NCBI GenBank assembly: GCA_963843255.1
Contig: CAWJJQ010000001.1
Location: 124,001 to 188,000, forward strand
Reading direction: 5' to 3'
DNA length: 64,000 nt
Source: Bog-159 sp963843255
GTDB lineage: Bacteria; Acidobacteriota; Terriglobia; Bryobacterales; Bryobacteraceae
Part shown: piece after piece, positions 45,653-52,780 of the stretch
Layout of the letters: each line of letters starts with the position of its first letter
Position numbering within the stretch: the stretch's first letter is position 1
Made by a program: the position numbers and the translations under genes
The notes under the pieces: generated by a model
Told to the model about the DNA's origin: nothing
Seen by the model: only the letters and a program-made list of their open reading frames with translations
Databases searched by the model: none

Positions 45653-45786
45653 TTGTGGACGAGAGAGGGAGTTCGGTCCCCCGGTTATTCTGCCTGGAAG
45701 ACCTGAACATCCTACCAAGAGATCCCACCCGCTCCCGAAGAGCGTTACTGCGTCACGTGCCGGATTCCCTCTGTTCTCTGCCACAG
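45653..45786 (+). ncRNA. Candidate structured RNA (6S-like long bulged stem)
   Basis: The ends pair in a long bulged helix: TTGTGG with CCACAG, a 2x2 internal loop, GAG with CTC, a 3-base bulge, then 13 continuous pairs between 45664-45676 and 45760-45772. Three of these pairs are G-U on the + strand and would be A-C on the other, so + is the RNA strand. Inside, CGCTC-CCGAA-GAGCG (45730-45744) is a further hairpin. At 45800-45823 an 8-bp hairpin (ACGGTCCG/CGGACCGT) follows. Length and shape suggest 6S RNA, but no conserved 6S sequence was confirmed. Confidence 0.5.
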
Positions 45787-45923
45787 GCCGCCGAGCGAGA
45801 CGGTCCGTAGGCTCCCGGACCGTTCATTCGATGGATTTTACTACTGCCGCGGCCGCCCGGCCGTTGCGCTTTCCAACGAAACTATCGCGTCAAAACTTTT
45901 TTAAAGATTTCTTCCCAAAACAC

Positions 45924-45952
45924 TGGACAAACAGGTCCTAAAGAACTATATT
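45924..45952 (+). promoter_or_regulatory. Promoter of small RNA 1
   Basis: TGGACA, a 17-bp spacer, then TATATT (45947-45952): near-consensus sigma-70 type -35 and -10 boxes. Start of transcription expected at about 45959. Confidence 0.65.
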
Positions 45953-45957
45953 AAAAC

Positions 45958-46045
45958 CAATACAGACAGCATCCCTGGCGGCGAGTCCCCTCCCGTCGCC
46001 AACCCTCTGAGTGCAAGGCCCCGGATACCCAGCCGGGGCCTTTTT
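45958..46045 (+). ncRNA. Small RNA 1 of a tandem pair
   Basis: About 87 nt, beginning near CAATACAGACAGCATCC, 6 bases after the -10 box. Hairpin 1 (45976-46001): TGGCGGCG, a loop AGTCCCCTCC, then CGTCGCCA, with one G-U pair that fits + strand RNA. Linker AACCCTCTGAGTGC. Hairpin 2 (46015-46042): AAGGCCCCGG-ATACCCAG-CCGGGGCCTT followed by a T-run, an intrinsic terminator. Copy 2 lies 175 bases downstream with compensating changes. The C-rich loop resembles an anti-Shine-Dalgarno sequence. Confidence 0.7.
46015..46045 (+). terminator. Intrinsic terminator of small RNA 1
   Basis: 10-bp GC-rich stem AAGGCCCCGG/CCGGGGCCTT, 8-base loop, followed by TTTTT. A classical Rho-independent terminator. Confidence 0.85.
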
Positions 46046-46121
46046 CTTTGTCTTGGTCGACTCCCCTCAAGTTTATCGTCACTTTTTTCCTTTACCACTA
46101 GATTTTCAGACCTGATGGTGT

Positions 46122-46127
46122 TATATT
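46122..46127 (+). promoter_or_regulatory. -10 box of small RNA 2
   Basis: TATATT at the same distance (5 bases) from the repeated RNA sequence as in copy 1. The -35 (TAGATT, 46099-46104) is weak. Sequence upstream of the -10 box is not shared between the two copies. Confidence 0.5.
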
Positions 46128-46132
46128 GAGAT

Positions 46133-46226
46133 CAATACAGACAGCATCCCTTGGCGGCGAGTCCCCTCCCGCCGCCAATCCTCTGAGTGCAAGGCCCCGG
46201 ATACCCAGCCGGGGCCTTTAAATTTT
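46133..46226 (+). ncRNA. Small RNA 2 of the tandem pair
   Basis: Same as copy 1 except an extra T before GGCGGCG, GCCGCC for GTCGCC, and CAATCC for CAACCC. The first two changes lengthen and perfect hairpin 1 (TTGGCGGCG, same 10-base loop AGTCCCCTCC, CGCCGCCAA). The structure is thus kept or improved while the sequence changes. Terminator stem is identical (46191-46218), but the T-run is broken (TTTAAATTTT), so read-through into the permease gene is possible. Confidence 0.7.
46191..46226 (+). terminator. Terminator of small RNA 2 (weaker)
   Basis: Same 10-bp stem as copy 1, followed by TTT, AAA and TTTT instead of an unbroken T-run. Confidence 0.7.
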
Positions 46227-46242
46227 GCGGCTCCCACCTCGT

Positions 46243-46271
46243 TTGACACCCCTACTTCTCACGTATAGAAT
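46243..46271 (+). promoter_or_regulatory. Promoter of the second ADOP permease
   Basis: TTGACA, a 17-bp spacer, then TAGAAT. Transcription would start near 46278, only about 10 bases before the first plausible codon of the permease, so the leader would be very short or absent. Confidence 0.6.
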
Positions 46272-46287
46272 TTCTGTACAAGGATGC

Positions 46288-48957
46288 CTGCTGTTCAGCC
46301 GTCTGGCCAGCCTCCGGCGCAATCTCTTCGCGCGCCAGCGTGTCGAACTCGACCTGGACGACGAGTTGCGCGCCTTTGTGGAACACTTGATCGCCGAAAA
46401 CCGTGCCGCCGGCATGGACCCTGTCGAAGCCCGGCGCGCGGCCTTGATCGAACTGGGCGGTCTCGAGCAGCTGAAAGAAGAGGTCAGGCTAATCAGGAGC
46501 GGCCGTATGTTTGAACAATCCCTGCAGGATCTGCGTTACGGTGCGCGCAGCCTGCGCAAGAACCCCGCCTTCACCACGGTTGCGATACTCGCGCTAGCCC
46601 TGGGGATCGGCGCCAATACCGCGATTTTCAGCGTGGTGAACGCTGTGCTGTTGCGCCCCCTTCCTTACCCGGACGGCGGCCGCCTCGCCATCATCTGGTC
46701 GGCATGGGGACGCGAGACGCGCGGACCTGCCTCCGGCCCGGAAGTTGTGGAGCTCAGGCGTCGCAGCCGCGCCTTCTCCGAAATCGCGGGCGTATGGGTA
46801 ACCAGCGGAGCGTTTACCGGCAATGCGGAGCCCGAACAAGTACGCCTTGGAATGGTGACGGCGAATTTTCTTCCGCTGCTCGCCGCCAAGCCCCAGTTGG
46901 GCCGGTTCTTCGCCCCCGGCGAGGACCGCGGCGGTAATCGTCCGGTCATGATGTTAACCGACGCTCTGTGGCGCCGCCAGTTTGGCGCCGACCCCTCCAT
47001 CGTCGGCCGCACCGCGCGATTCAATCGCGACAGCTTCACCATCGCCGGCGTCCTGCCCCCCGATTTCAAGCTCTTGTTTCCGGAGGGTTCCAGCGTGCCG
47101 CCCGACGTGCAGCTGTTCACCCCGTTTCCCGGCGACTTGGAGCAGCAGAGCCGCAGCCAGGCCTACATCCGCCTGATCGGCAGGCTTCGCCCGGGCGTCA
47201 CCCTTGCCCAGGCGCAAAGCGAGGCGGACGCCATCGCCGGGCAGCTTCGCAAGGAATTCCAGGATTTCAGTGAACAGGAGCTGCATTTGACTGTGCTGTC
47301 ATTGCACGGCGACGATGTGCGCACGGTCCATCCGGCGCTGCTCACGCTATTTGTGGCTGTTGGTCTGGTGCTGCTGATTACCTGCGCTAACGTGGCCAAC
47401 CTGCTGCTCTCCCGCGGGCGCGCCCGTCGCCGCGAGATGGCTCTGCGCGCCGCTATGGGCGCCGCCAAGAGCCGTATCGTGAGGCAACTCCTGACCGAGA
47501 GCATTTTGCTCGGTTGCCTGGGGGGCGCGGCCGCCCTGGCCGTTGGCTGGATCGCGCTCAAATGGCTGCTCTCCCTGCAGCCGGAGGGTATTCTGCGACT
47601 CATCGCCGTACCTCTCGATGGCCCGGTTTTGGCCTTCACATTATTAGTTTCGATTGCGACCGGCATTGTGTTCGGTCTCGGCCCCGCTTGGGCCGGCGCC
47701 CGCGGCGATCTGGTTGAAGCATTGAAAGCCAGCGGCCGGACGGCCACCCCGGGCAGGGATTACTTCCGCCAGTTTCTGATAATCGCAGAAGTGGCCCTCA
47801 GCTTCATGCTTCTGGTGGGTACGGGCCTCATGATCCGGACCTTTGCCGGCTTGCTCCATGTGGATCCCGGTTTCCATCCCGAACAGGTCCTGACCTTTCA
47901 GCTTGCGCCCCCTTACGGGCGTTACTCCACCCTGGAATCCGTGAACAACTTCCTGCGCCAGTTGCGCGCCAACCTGGCGGTAGTGCCGGGTACGCAATCG
48001 GTCAGCGGCGTTTCGCATTTGCCTCTGGATGAAGGCATGCCTAACTGGTACAGCTACTATTGGCCGGAAGGCGCGCCGGCTCGCGAACAGAATACCGTGA
48101 TGGCCGACCATCGTGCGACTTTTCCGGGATATTTTCGCAGCATTGGCGCCGCATTGCTGGCCGGCCGGGAGTTTCAGGAAACCGACGATGCCGGGCATAC
48201 CCACGTCGCGATCATTGATGACAAGCTCGCCGCGCAAACCTGGCCGGGGCAAAATCCCATCGGCAAAAAGCTGAGCGTGGAAGATTCTCCCGGCGGAGTC
48301 TACGAGTTTGTCCGTGAGCCCGTAGTCGTGGTAGGTGTGGTCCGGCATCTGCAATCGCATTCGCTCACCAGCGCCGAACGCCCGCAGATTTATCTCCCCT
48401 TTGCACTAGCCCCGCGGCCTCAGATTTCGCTAGTCGTCAGGACTGCCTTACCCACCGCGGCTTTTGCGATTCATCTGCGCCGTGAACTGAAGCAGCTGGA
48501 TAAGGACCTGCCGTTTTCGAACCTTCGCCCGGAGCAGGATTACGTCGATAAGGCCCGCGCGCAGACCCGCTTCGTCACCATGCTAGGCGCCGCGCTCGCG
48601 GTCATCGCGCTGGTGCTCGCTTCGATCGGTATATACGGTGTAGCGTCCTACGCGGTCGCCCAGCGAACCGGCGAATTCGCCATCCGGATGGCTTTGGGCG
48701 CATGTGTGGATGACATTCGCGCGCTCGTGCTCCGGCAAAGCGCCTTCCCCGTGCTGGCGGGGATCGCCGCAGGTCTGCTGATGGCCAGGGCGCTCACACC
48801 TCTGCTCTCCGGCCTGCTTTACGGGGTACGGTCCAGCGACCCGCTGGTCTTTGCCTCCATCGCGGCTTTTTTGGCGCTGGTGGGCGTGGCCGCCTGCTAT
48901 GTTCCGGCGCTGCGCGCGACCAGAGTCAATCCCATGTCCGCCCTGCGCCGCGACTAG
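46288..48957 (+). CDS. ADOP-type duplicated orphan permease (MacB/FtsX family)
   Basis: About 889 aa. A cytoplasmic prefix (FSRLASLRRNLFARQRVELD, LDDELRAFVEHLIAENRAAG) is typical of ADOPs. Then FTTVAILALALGIGANTAIF, periplasmic core, FtsX helices, second core and a final block ending LRATRVNPMSALRRD. The start is unsettled. The frame is open back to a TTG at 46225, but that lies in the small-RNA terminator and before the promoter. From the predicted transcript start only CTG codons are available. The nearby ATG 46284 is out of frame and would join MLLFSRLASL if one C were absent. Confidence 0.88.
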   Translation: MLFSRLASLRRNLFARQRVELDLDDELRAFVEHLIAENRAAGMDPVEARRAALIELGGLEQLKEEVRLIRSGRMFEQSLQDLRYGARSLRKNPAFTTVAILALALGIGANTAIFSVVNAVLLRPLPYPDGGRLAIIWSAWGRETRGPASGPEVVELRRRSRAFSEIAGVWVTSGAFTGNAEPEQVRLGMVTANFLPLLAAKPQLGRFFAPGEDRGGNRPVMMLTDALWRRQFGADPSIVGRTARFNRDSFTIAGVLPPDFKLLFPEGSSVPPDVQLFTPFPGDLEQQSRSQAYIRLIGRLRPGVTLAQAQSEADAIAGQLRKEFQDFSEQELHLTVLSLHGDDVRTVHPALLTLFVAVGLVLLITCANVANLLLSRGRARRREMALRAAMGAAKSRIVRQLLTESILLGCLGGAAALAVGWIALKWLLSLQPEGILRLIAVPLDGPVLAFTLLVSIATGIVFGLGPAWAGARGDLVEALKASGRTATPGRDYFRQFLIIAEVALSFMLLVGTGLMIRTFAGLLHVDPGFHPEQVLTFQLAPPYGRYSTLESVNNFLRQLRANLAVVPGTQSVSGVSHLPLDEGMPNWYSYYWPEGAPAREQNTVMADHRATFPGYFRSIGAALLAGREFQETDDAGHTHVAIIDDKLAAQTWPGQNPIGKKLSVEDSPGGVYEFVREPVVVVGVVRHLQSHSLTSAERPQIYLPFALAPRPQISLVVRTALPTAAFAIHLRRELKQLDKDLPFSNLRPEQDYVDKARAQTRFVTMLGAALAVIALVLASIGIYGVASYAVAQRTGEFAIRMALGACVDDIRALVLRQSAFPVLAGIAAGLLMARALTPLLSGLLYGVRSSDPLVFASIAAFLALVGVAACYVPALRATRVNPMSALRRD

Positions 48958-49106
48958 GCAAGTTTTTGAGGGCCGTGAGCTAAGAGCCCTCCACAGGCCG
49001 GGGACCGGGCTGTTCAGCGCGACCTCGGTGACCAGTCATGGGGAACTGCGGGCGGCGGTGGCGATCTCGCCGGCCGGAATTGGAGGTCGCGTTAGGGTTG
49101 CACCAC
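48958..49106. other. Intergenic, no gene seen
   Basis: Only a 6-bp hairpin GAGGGC/GCCCTC near 48970-48994 after the permease stop. Not a convincing terminator. With the upstream region of the small gene (49275-49494, also gene-free, with palindromic ATGACGTGCGTCAT near 49381-49396) this makes up the spacer before the stress protein. Confidence 0.4.
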
Positions 49107-49274
49107 TTAGCGCTGTTCGATCTCAGACGGAACGTGCGAAGTGCGCGACTTGAGCATGGCCATGCGGCTTTCGATGGCGATAATCAGAAGTTTCTTGGAG
49201 GGGGTTTCCGGCATACGTTCCACAACCGCCAATCTGTACCGTAAGAAGGCTTCTTCGGTCATATCCTCTTCCAC
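49107..49274 (-). CDS. Small conserved-looking hypothetical protein
   Basis: 55 aa from GTG 49274 (AAGG 5 bases upstream), reading NVEEDMTEEAFLRYRLAVVE, RMPETPSKKLLIIAIESR and MAMLKSRTSHVPSEIEQR. Charged, helical, without signal peptide. The MTEE.FLRYRLAVVE..P opening looks like a real small protein rather than chance, and ATG 49256 is an alternative start. No known domain. It is short and antisense to no other gene. Confidence 0.55.
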   Translation of the reverse strand: MEEDMTEEAFLRYRLAVVERMPETPSKKLLIIAIESRMAMLKSRTSHVPSEIEQR

Positions 49275-49494
49275 ATTCACCTTGTGATCTTGCGGCCTGC
49301 TTCGTTACAGCAGCGTTGCGCAAGATGCAGTCCGGCCGGCAAGGTTCAATCGGCGGCCCCGTACTACGAGACACAACCTGATGACGTGCGTCATGTCTGG
49401 GGCCGCAGTTGAGAATGATAGAACCAGCGCGGAACAGCTGCAAGCATCAGACGTACTAAGGCGCGTACTGGAGCGACCTTCGCGCGATGAGCGG

Positions 49495-50364
49495 CTAGAC
49501 GCTTACTACGGGACAGGGCGACTGGCGAATGATGGAATAGGCTTGGCCGGTCAGGCGGCCTAGGATACCGGCATCAGATCCGCGGCCGATGACCAGCAGG
49601 TCGGCGGCGGACTTTTGGGCTTCCTGGCAGATCATTTCCGCGGCTGGGCCCAGGGCCATGATTACTTCGGCGTGGGTTCCGGCTTTGGCTTGCATGGCGG
49701 CGATTTCGGTTTCGGCGTTGTCCACCAGGAATTTGCGCCATTCGGGCGAGAAGTGATATCCCTCCGTACGCGGATCCAACTCGGCGACGGCGTGCACGAG
49801 GTTAAGTTGCGCGCCAAACTCCGTTGCCAGGTGGGAGGCCCAGGCCAGGGCGGAGGCCCCTGACGGCCCGATATCAACGGCGCACAGGATACTCTTGATG
49901 CCGGCGTTGGCAGCGGCCGGGTTTTCGGCGTGGGCCGTGGTCCAGACCGGACAATCTGCATCGTGGAGGACTTTAGCCGTAACGGAGCCGAGCAGGAGGC
50001 GGCGGAAGGGTCCATAGCCGTGAGTGGGCATCATGATGAGGTTGGCTTCCTCATGGTGGGCGCAGTCCATGATTTCGTTTGCCGGATCACCTTCGAGCAG
50101 TAGGCGGCGCACGCGGCGGTTGCGCAGCTCGTCGCTCAGGAAGCCGGCGATACGGCGTTCGGCGTCGGCCCGGCGCTGGGTCCGCAGGTCCATGAGAATG
50201 GGCCCTCCCAGTTCCACCGCTCCGAACTCGTAGTAAGGCGGCAGGACGTGCAGCAGGATAATTTCCGAATCGAATCGTTCCGCCACGGGAACGGCGAAGC
50301 GGGCGGCCTGGACGGCGCGCTCGGAGAAATCGACGGGCAGGAGGATTTTGGAGATTGGGAACAT
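49495..50364 (-). CDS. Tandem universal stress protein (UspA x2)
   Basis: 289 aa, two Usp domains. Domain 1 (1-145): FPISKILLPVDFSERAVQAA ... LIMMPTHGYGPFRRLLLGSV. Domain 2 (~155-289): IKSILCAVDIGPSGASALAW ... LLVIGRGSDAGILGRLTGQA. The G-x2-G-x9-G-(S/T) ATP motif is present in domain 1 (GYGPFRRLLLGS) and altered in domain 2 (GRGSDAGILGRLTG). Cytosolic stress-survival protein. Isolated. Confidence 0.92.
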   Translation of the reverse strand: MFPISKILLPVDFSERAVQAARFAVPVAERFDSEIILLHVLPPYYEFGAVELGGPILMDLRTQRRADAERRIAGFLSDELRNRRVRRLLLEGDPANEIMDCAHHEEANLIMMPTHGYGPFRRLLLGSVTAKVLHDADCPVWTTAHAENPAAANAGIKSILCAVDIGPSGASALAWASHLATEFGAQLNLVHAVAELDPRTEGYHFSPEWRKFLVDNAETEIAAMQAKAGTHAEVIMALGPAAEMICQEAQKSAADLLVIGRGSDAGILGRLTGQAYSIIRQSPCPVVSV

Positions 50365-50418
50365 GTGCGGCTCCGTTCCAATTAAATGTTAGCGCGCGGC
50401 GCACCAGGTGGCTGGTGG

Positions 50419-52521
50419 CTAGTGGTCTGGTAGAGAAAAGGCTACGTAGCTGCCCCCGGAAGGGGCTCCCGATTTGCCTCCTCCGCAGGCTATGACGATG
50501 TACTGGCGTCCAGCGACTTCGTAGACGGCGGGGGTGGCGTTGCCGGCGGCGGGCAGGTCGGTCTCGAAGAGGAGCTTGCCGTTGGATTTGTCGAAGACGT
50601 GGAATTTGTGGTCGCGATCGGTGGCGCCGATAAAGAGGAGGCCCCCGGCGGTGACCACCGGGCCGCCATAGTTTTCGCTGCCGGTGTTGCGGACGCCCTT
50701 CGCGGCCAGTTCGGGATATTCGCCGAAGGGGATTCTCCAGGCGATTTCGCCCTTGTTCAGGTCGATGGCGTTGAGGGTGCCCCAGGGCGGCTCGACGGCG
50801 GGATAGCCATCCGGGTCGAGGAATTTGTTGTAACCGTCGTGCGTGTATTTTTGGTCGATGGGCCAGGGGCTGGGCTCGGCCTTAGCGACGGACACAACTT
50901 CGCCCGTGGCCACGTAGGCGATGATGGCCGTCACCTGGTCCGGGGGCAATTGCGGGAAGGCGGGCATGCGGCCGCTGCCATCATGGATCATGGCGGCGAT
51001 CTGGTCGCGGGTGCGGCGCTGGGCGATGCCGGCCAGGGCGGGGAACTCGGGTGGAGTGCCGCGCATATCCTGGCGGTGGCATCCGGCGCAGCGGGCGTTG
51101 TAGAGGCTGCGGCCGGTGGTCTTGCCGGCGGGGGGCGCGGTGACCAGGCGCAGGATCCAGGGCATCTCGTTGGCGTTGACGTAGAGCCAGCCGGAGGCGG
51201 GGTCGAAGGCGGCGCCGCCCCATTCGCCGCCGCCGTCGAAGCCGGGAAAGATCACCGTGCCTTCGAGGCTGGGCGGGACGAACTGGCCGGCGCTGCGGAC
51301 TTTGCGCAGGCGTTCCAGAACGGCGGCGTGGGCCTCAGGCGTGCGCTGGGTGACCATGTCCTCAGTGAAAGCCTGGCGCGCGAAGGGCGGCGGCTTTACG
51401 GGCAGACCCTGGCGCTCGGCGGCGAGCTCGCCATCAACTGAAGAAGCGGGTACGGCGCGCTCTTCGATGGGGAAGAGCGGCTTGCCGGTTTCGCGATCGA
51501 ACAAAAAGACGTGGCCGGATTTGGTGATCTGGGCGACCGCATCCACTTTGCGGCCGTCGCGCGAGACGGTGACCAGGTTGGGCGGCGCGGGGAAGTCGCG
51601 GTCCCAAAGATCGTGGCGGACCGCTTGAAAATGCCAGACGCGCTCGCCGGTGGCGGCATTGAGGGCCAGCAGGGTGTTGGCGAACAGATCGTCGCCATGG
51701 CGGTTTCCGCCGTAGAAATCGAAGGCGGCGGAGCCGGTGGGGACGAAGACCAGACCGCGTTGGACGTCGAGGCTCATGCCGCTCCAGTTGTTGGCTGCGC
51801 CGATGTATTGCCAGGCGTCTTTGGGCCAGGTATCGTAACCGAACTCGCCGGGGTGCGGGATGGTGTGAAAGGTCCAGCGGATTTTGCCTGTACGGACATC
51901 GTAGGCGCGGATATCGCCGGGGGAGGCGGGCAAAGTCTCGCTGACGATGCTGCCCATGATGAGGAGGTCATGGTAGACGATGCCGGGAGTGGTGGCGGAG
52001 ATGGACATGTCCTCGGGCGGGCGGCCGAGACCGGCACGCAGATCGACGCGGCCTGCATCGCCGAAGGTTTTGACGGGGGCGCCAGTGCGGGCGTCAACCG
52101 CATAGAGCCAGTGGCCGGCGGGGAGGAAGATACGCTGGTCCGCGCCTTCGCCCCAATAGGTGACGCCGCGATTGCGGGCTTTGCCGAAGGAGTTATCGTT
52201 CTGCCGGGGATCGAACGACCAGCGCAGCTTGCCTGTGGCGGCGTCGAGGGCGATCAGCCGCAACTTGGGACTAGTGGTGTAGAGGACGCCGTTCACGATG
52301 ATGGGGTTCGCTTCCATCTCCGACTCGGGGAACGCGTCGCCGGTATCGTAGGTCCAGGCGACGGCGAGGCGGGCGACATTCGCACGATTGATCTGGTCGA
52401 GCGCGGAGTAACGGATGCTCTCGGGACCGCCGCCGTACACGGTCCACTCGCGATAGGGGCCGGCGGCGGCCAAAAGCTCCGCCGCCAAGATGGACAAGAT
52501 GGAAACGAAGATAAGGCGCAC
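50419..52521 (-). CDS. PQQ-dependent dehydrogenase with inserted cytochrome c domain
   Basis: 700 aa from GTG 52521, five bases after the stop of the GH31 C-terminal segment; an ATG at 52584 would lie inside that segment. Signal peptide VRLIFVSILSILAAELLAA. PQQ propeller blades: LIALDAATGKLRWSFDP, AVDARTGAPVKTFGD, DVRTGKIRWTFHTIPHPGE, LNAATGERVWHFQ, LFDRETGKPLFPIEE, then a cytochrome c segment with the haem site ARCAGCHRQDM (C-x2-C-H, ~490), then the last blades. Quinoprotein glucose/alcohol dehydrogenase-like, periplasmic. Confidence 0.9.
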   Translation of the reverse strand: MRLIFVSILSILAAELLAAAGPYREWTVYGGGPESIRYSALDQINRANVARLAVAWTYDTGDAFPESEMEANPIIVNGVLYTTSPKLRLIALDAATGKLRWSFDPRQNDNSFGKARNRGVTYWGEGADQRIFLPAGHWLYAVDARTGAPVKTFGDAGRVDLRAGLGRPPEDMSISATTPGIVYHDLLIMGSIVSETLPASPGDIRAYDVRTGKIRWTFHTIPHPGEFGYDTWPKDAWQYIGAANNWSGMSLDVQRGLVFVPTGSAAFDFYGGNRHGDDLFANTLLALNAATGERVWHFQAVRHDLWDRDFPAPPNLVTVSRDGRKVDAVAQITKSGHVFLFDRETGKPLFPIEERAVPASSVDGELAAERQGLPVKPPPFARQAFTEDMVTQRTPEAHAAVLERLRKVRSAGQFVPPSLEGTVIFPGFDGGGEWGGAAFDPASGWLYVNANEMPWILRLVTAPPAGKTTGRSLYNARCAGCHRQDMRGTPPEFPALAGIAQRRTRDQIAAMIHDGSGRMPAFPQLPPDQVTAIIAYVATGEVVSVAKAEPSPWPIDQKYTHDGYNKFLDPDGYPAVEPPWGTLNAIDLNKGEIAWRIPFGEYPELAAKGVRNTGSENYGGPVVTAGGLLFIGATDRDHKFHVFDKSNGKLLFETDLPAAGNATPAVYEVAGRQYIVIACGGGKSGAPSGGSYVAFSLPDH

Positions 52522-52525
52522 GATA

Positions 52526-52780
52526 TTACTGTATACGGATATGGCGCTGCTGCGAATCGTCGGGCACCTCGACGGTAGGTCCACCGGATGCGGGGCGGAT
52601 CACGAATATGAATTTGCGCGCGCCAGGCTGATAGCTGCCGGCGGGGGCGCTCATGTCCAGGGAGCCGCCCGTATCGGATGACTGGTAGGTGACTTCGGTT
52701 CTCCGGCTCACACCGTTCTGGTATGCGGGGCTTACACCATCATCTTCGTAGAGCGCGGTCTGGGCTTTGCCGTGAGCCAT
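52526..52780 (-). pseudogene. C-terminal segment of the GH31 gene in the shifted frame
   Basis: Reads GKAQTALYEDDGVSPAYQNG, then VSRRTEVTYQSS and ARKFIFVIRPASGGPTVEVP to the stop. ALYEDDG is the standard start of the GH31 C-terminal domain, and it continues directly where the upstream frame leaves off (IYPDGS). One base appears to be missing near 52780. Whether this is mutation or a sequence error cannot be told. Confidence 0.7.

Noticed and set aside
45602..45784. 60-codon frame on the minus strand in the RNA region
   Set aside because: No ribosome site or protein-like composition, and the same bases form the long RNA helix.
49123..49443. 106-codon minus-strand frame overlapping the small gene
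   Set aside because: Rich in Arg, Ser and Cys without pattern; the shorter overlapping frame at 49107-49274 is much more protein-like.
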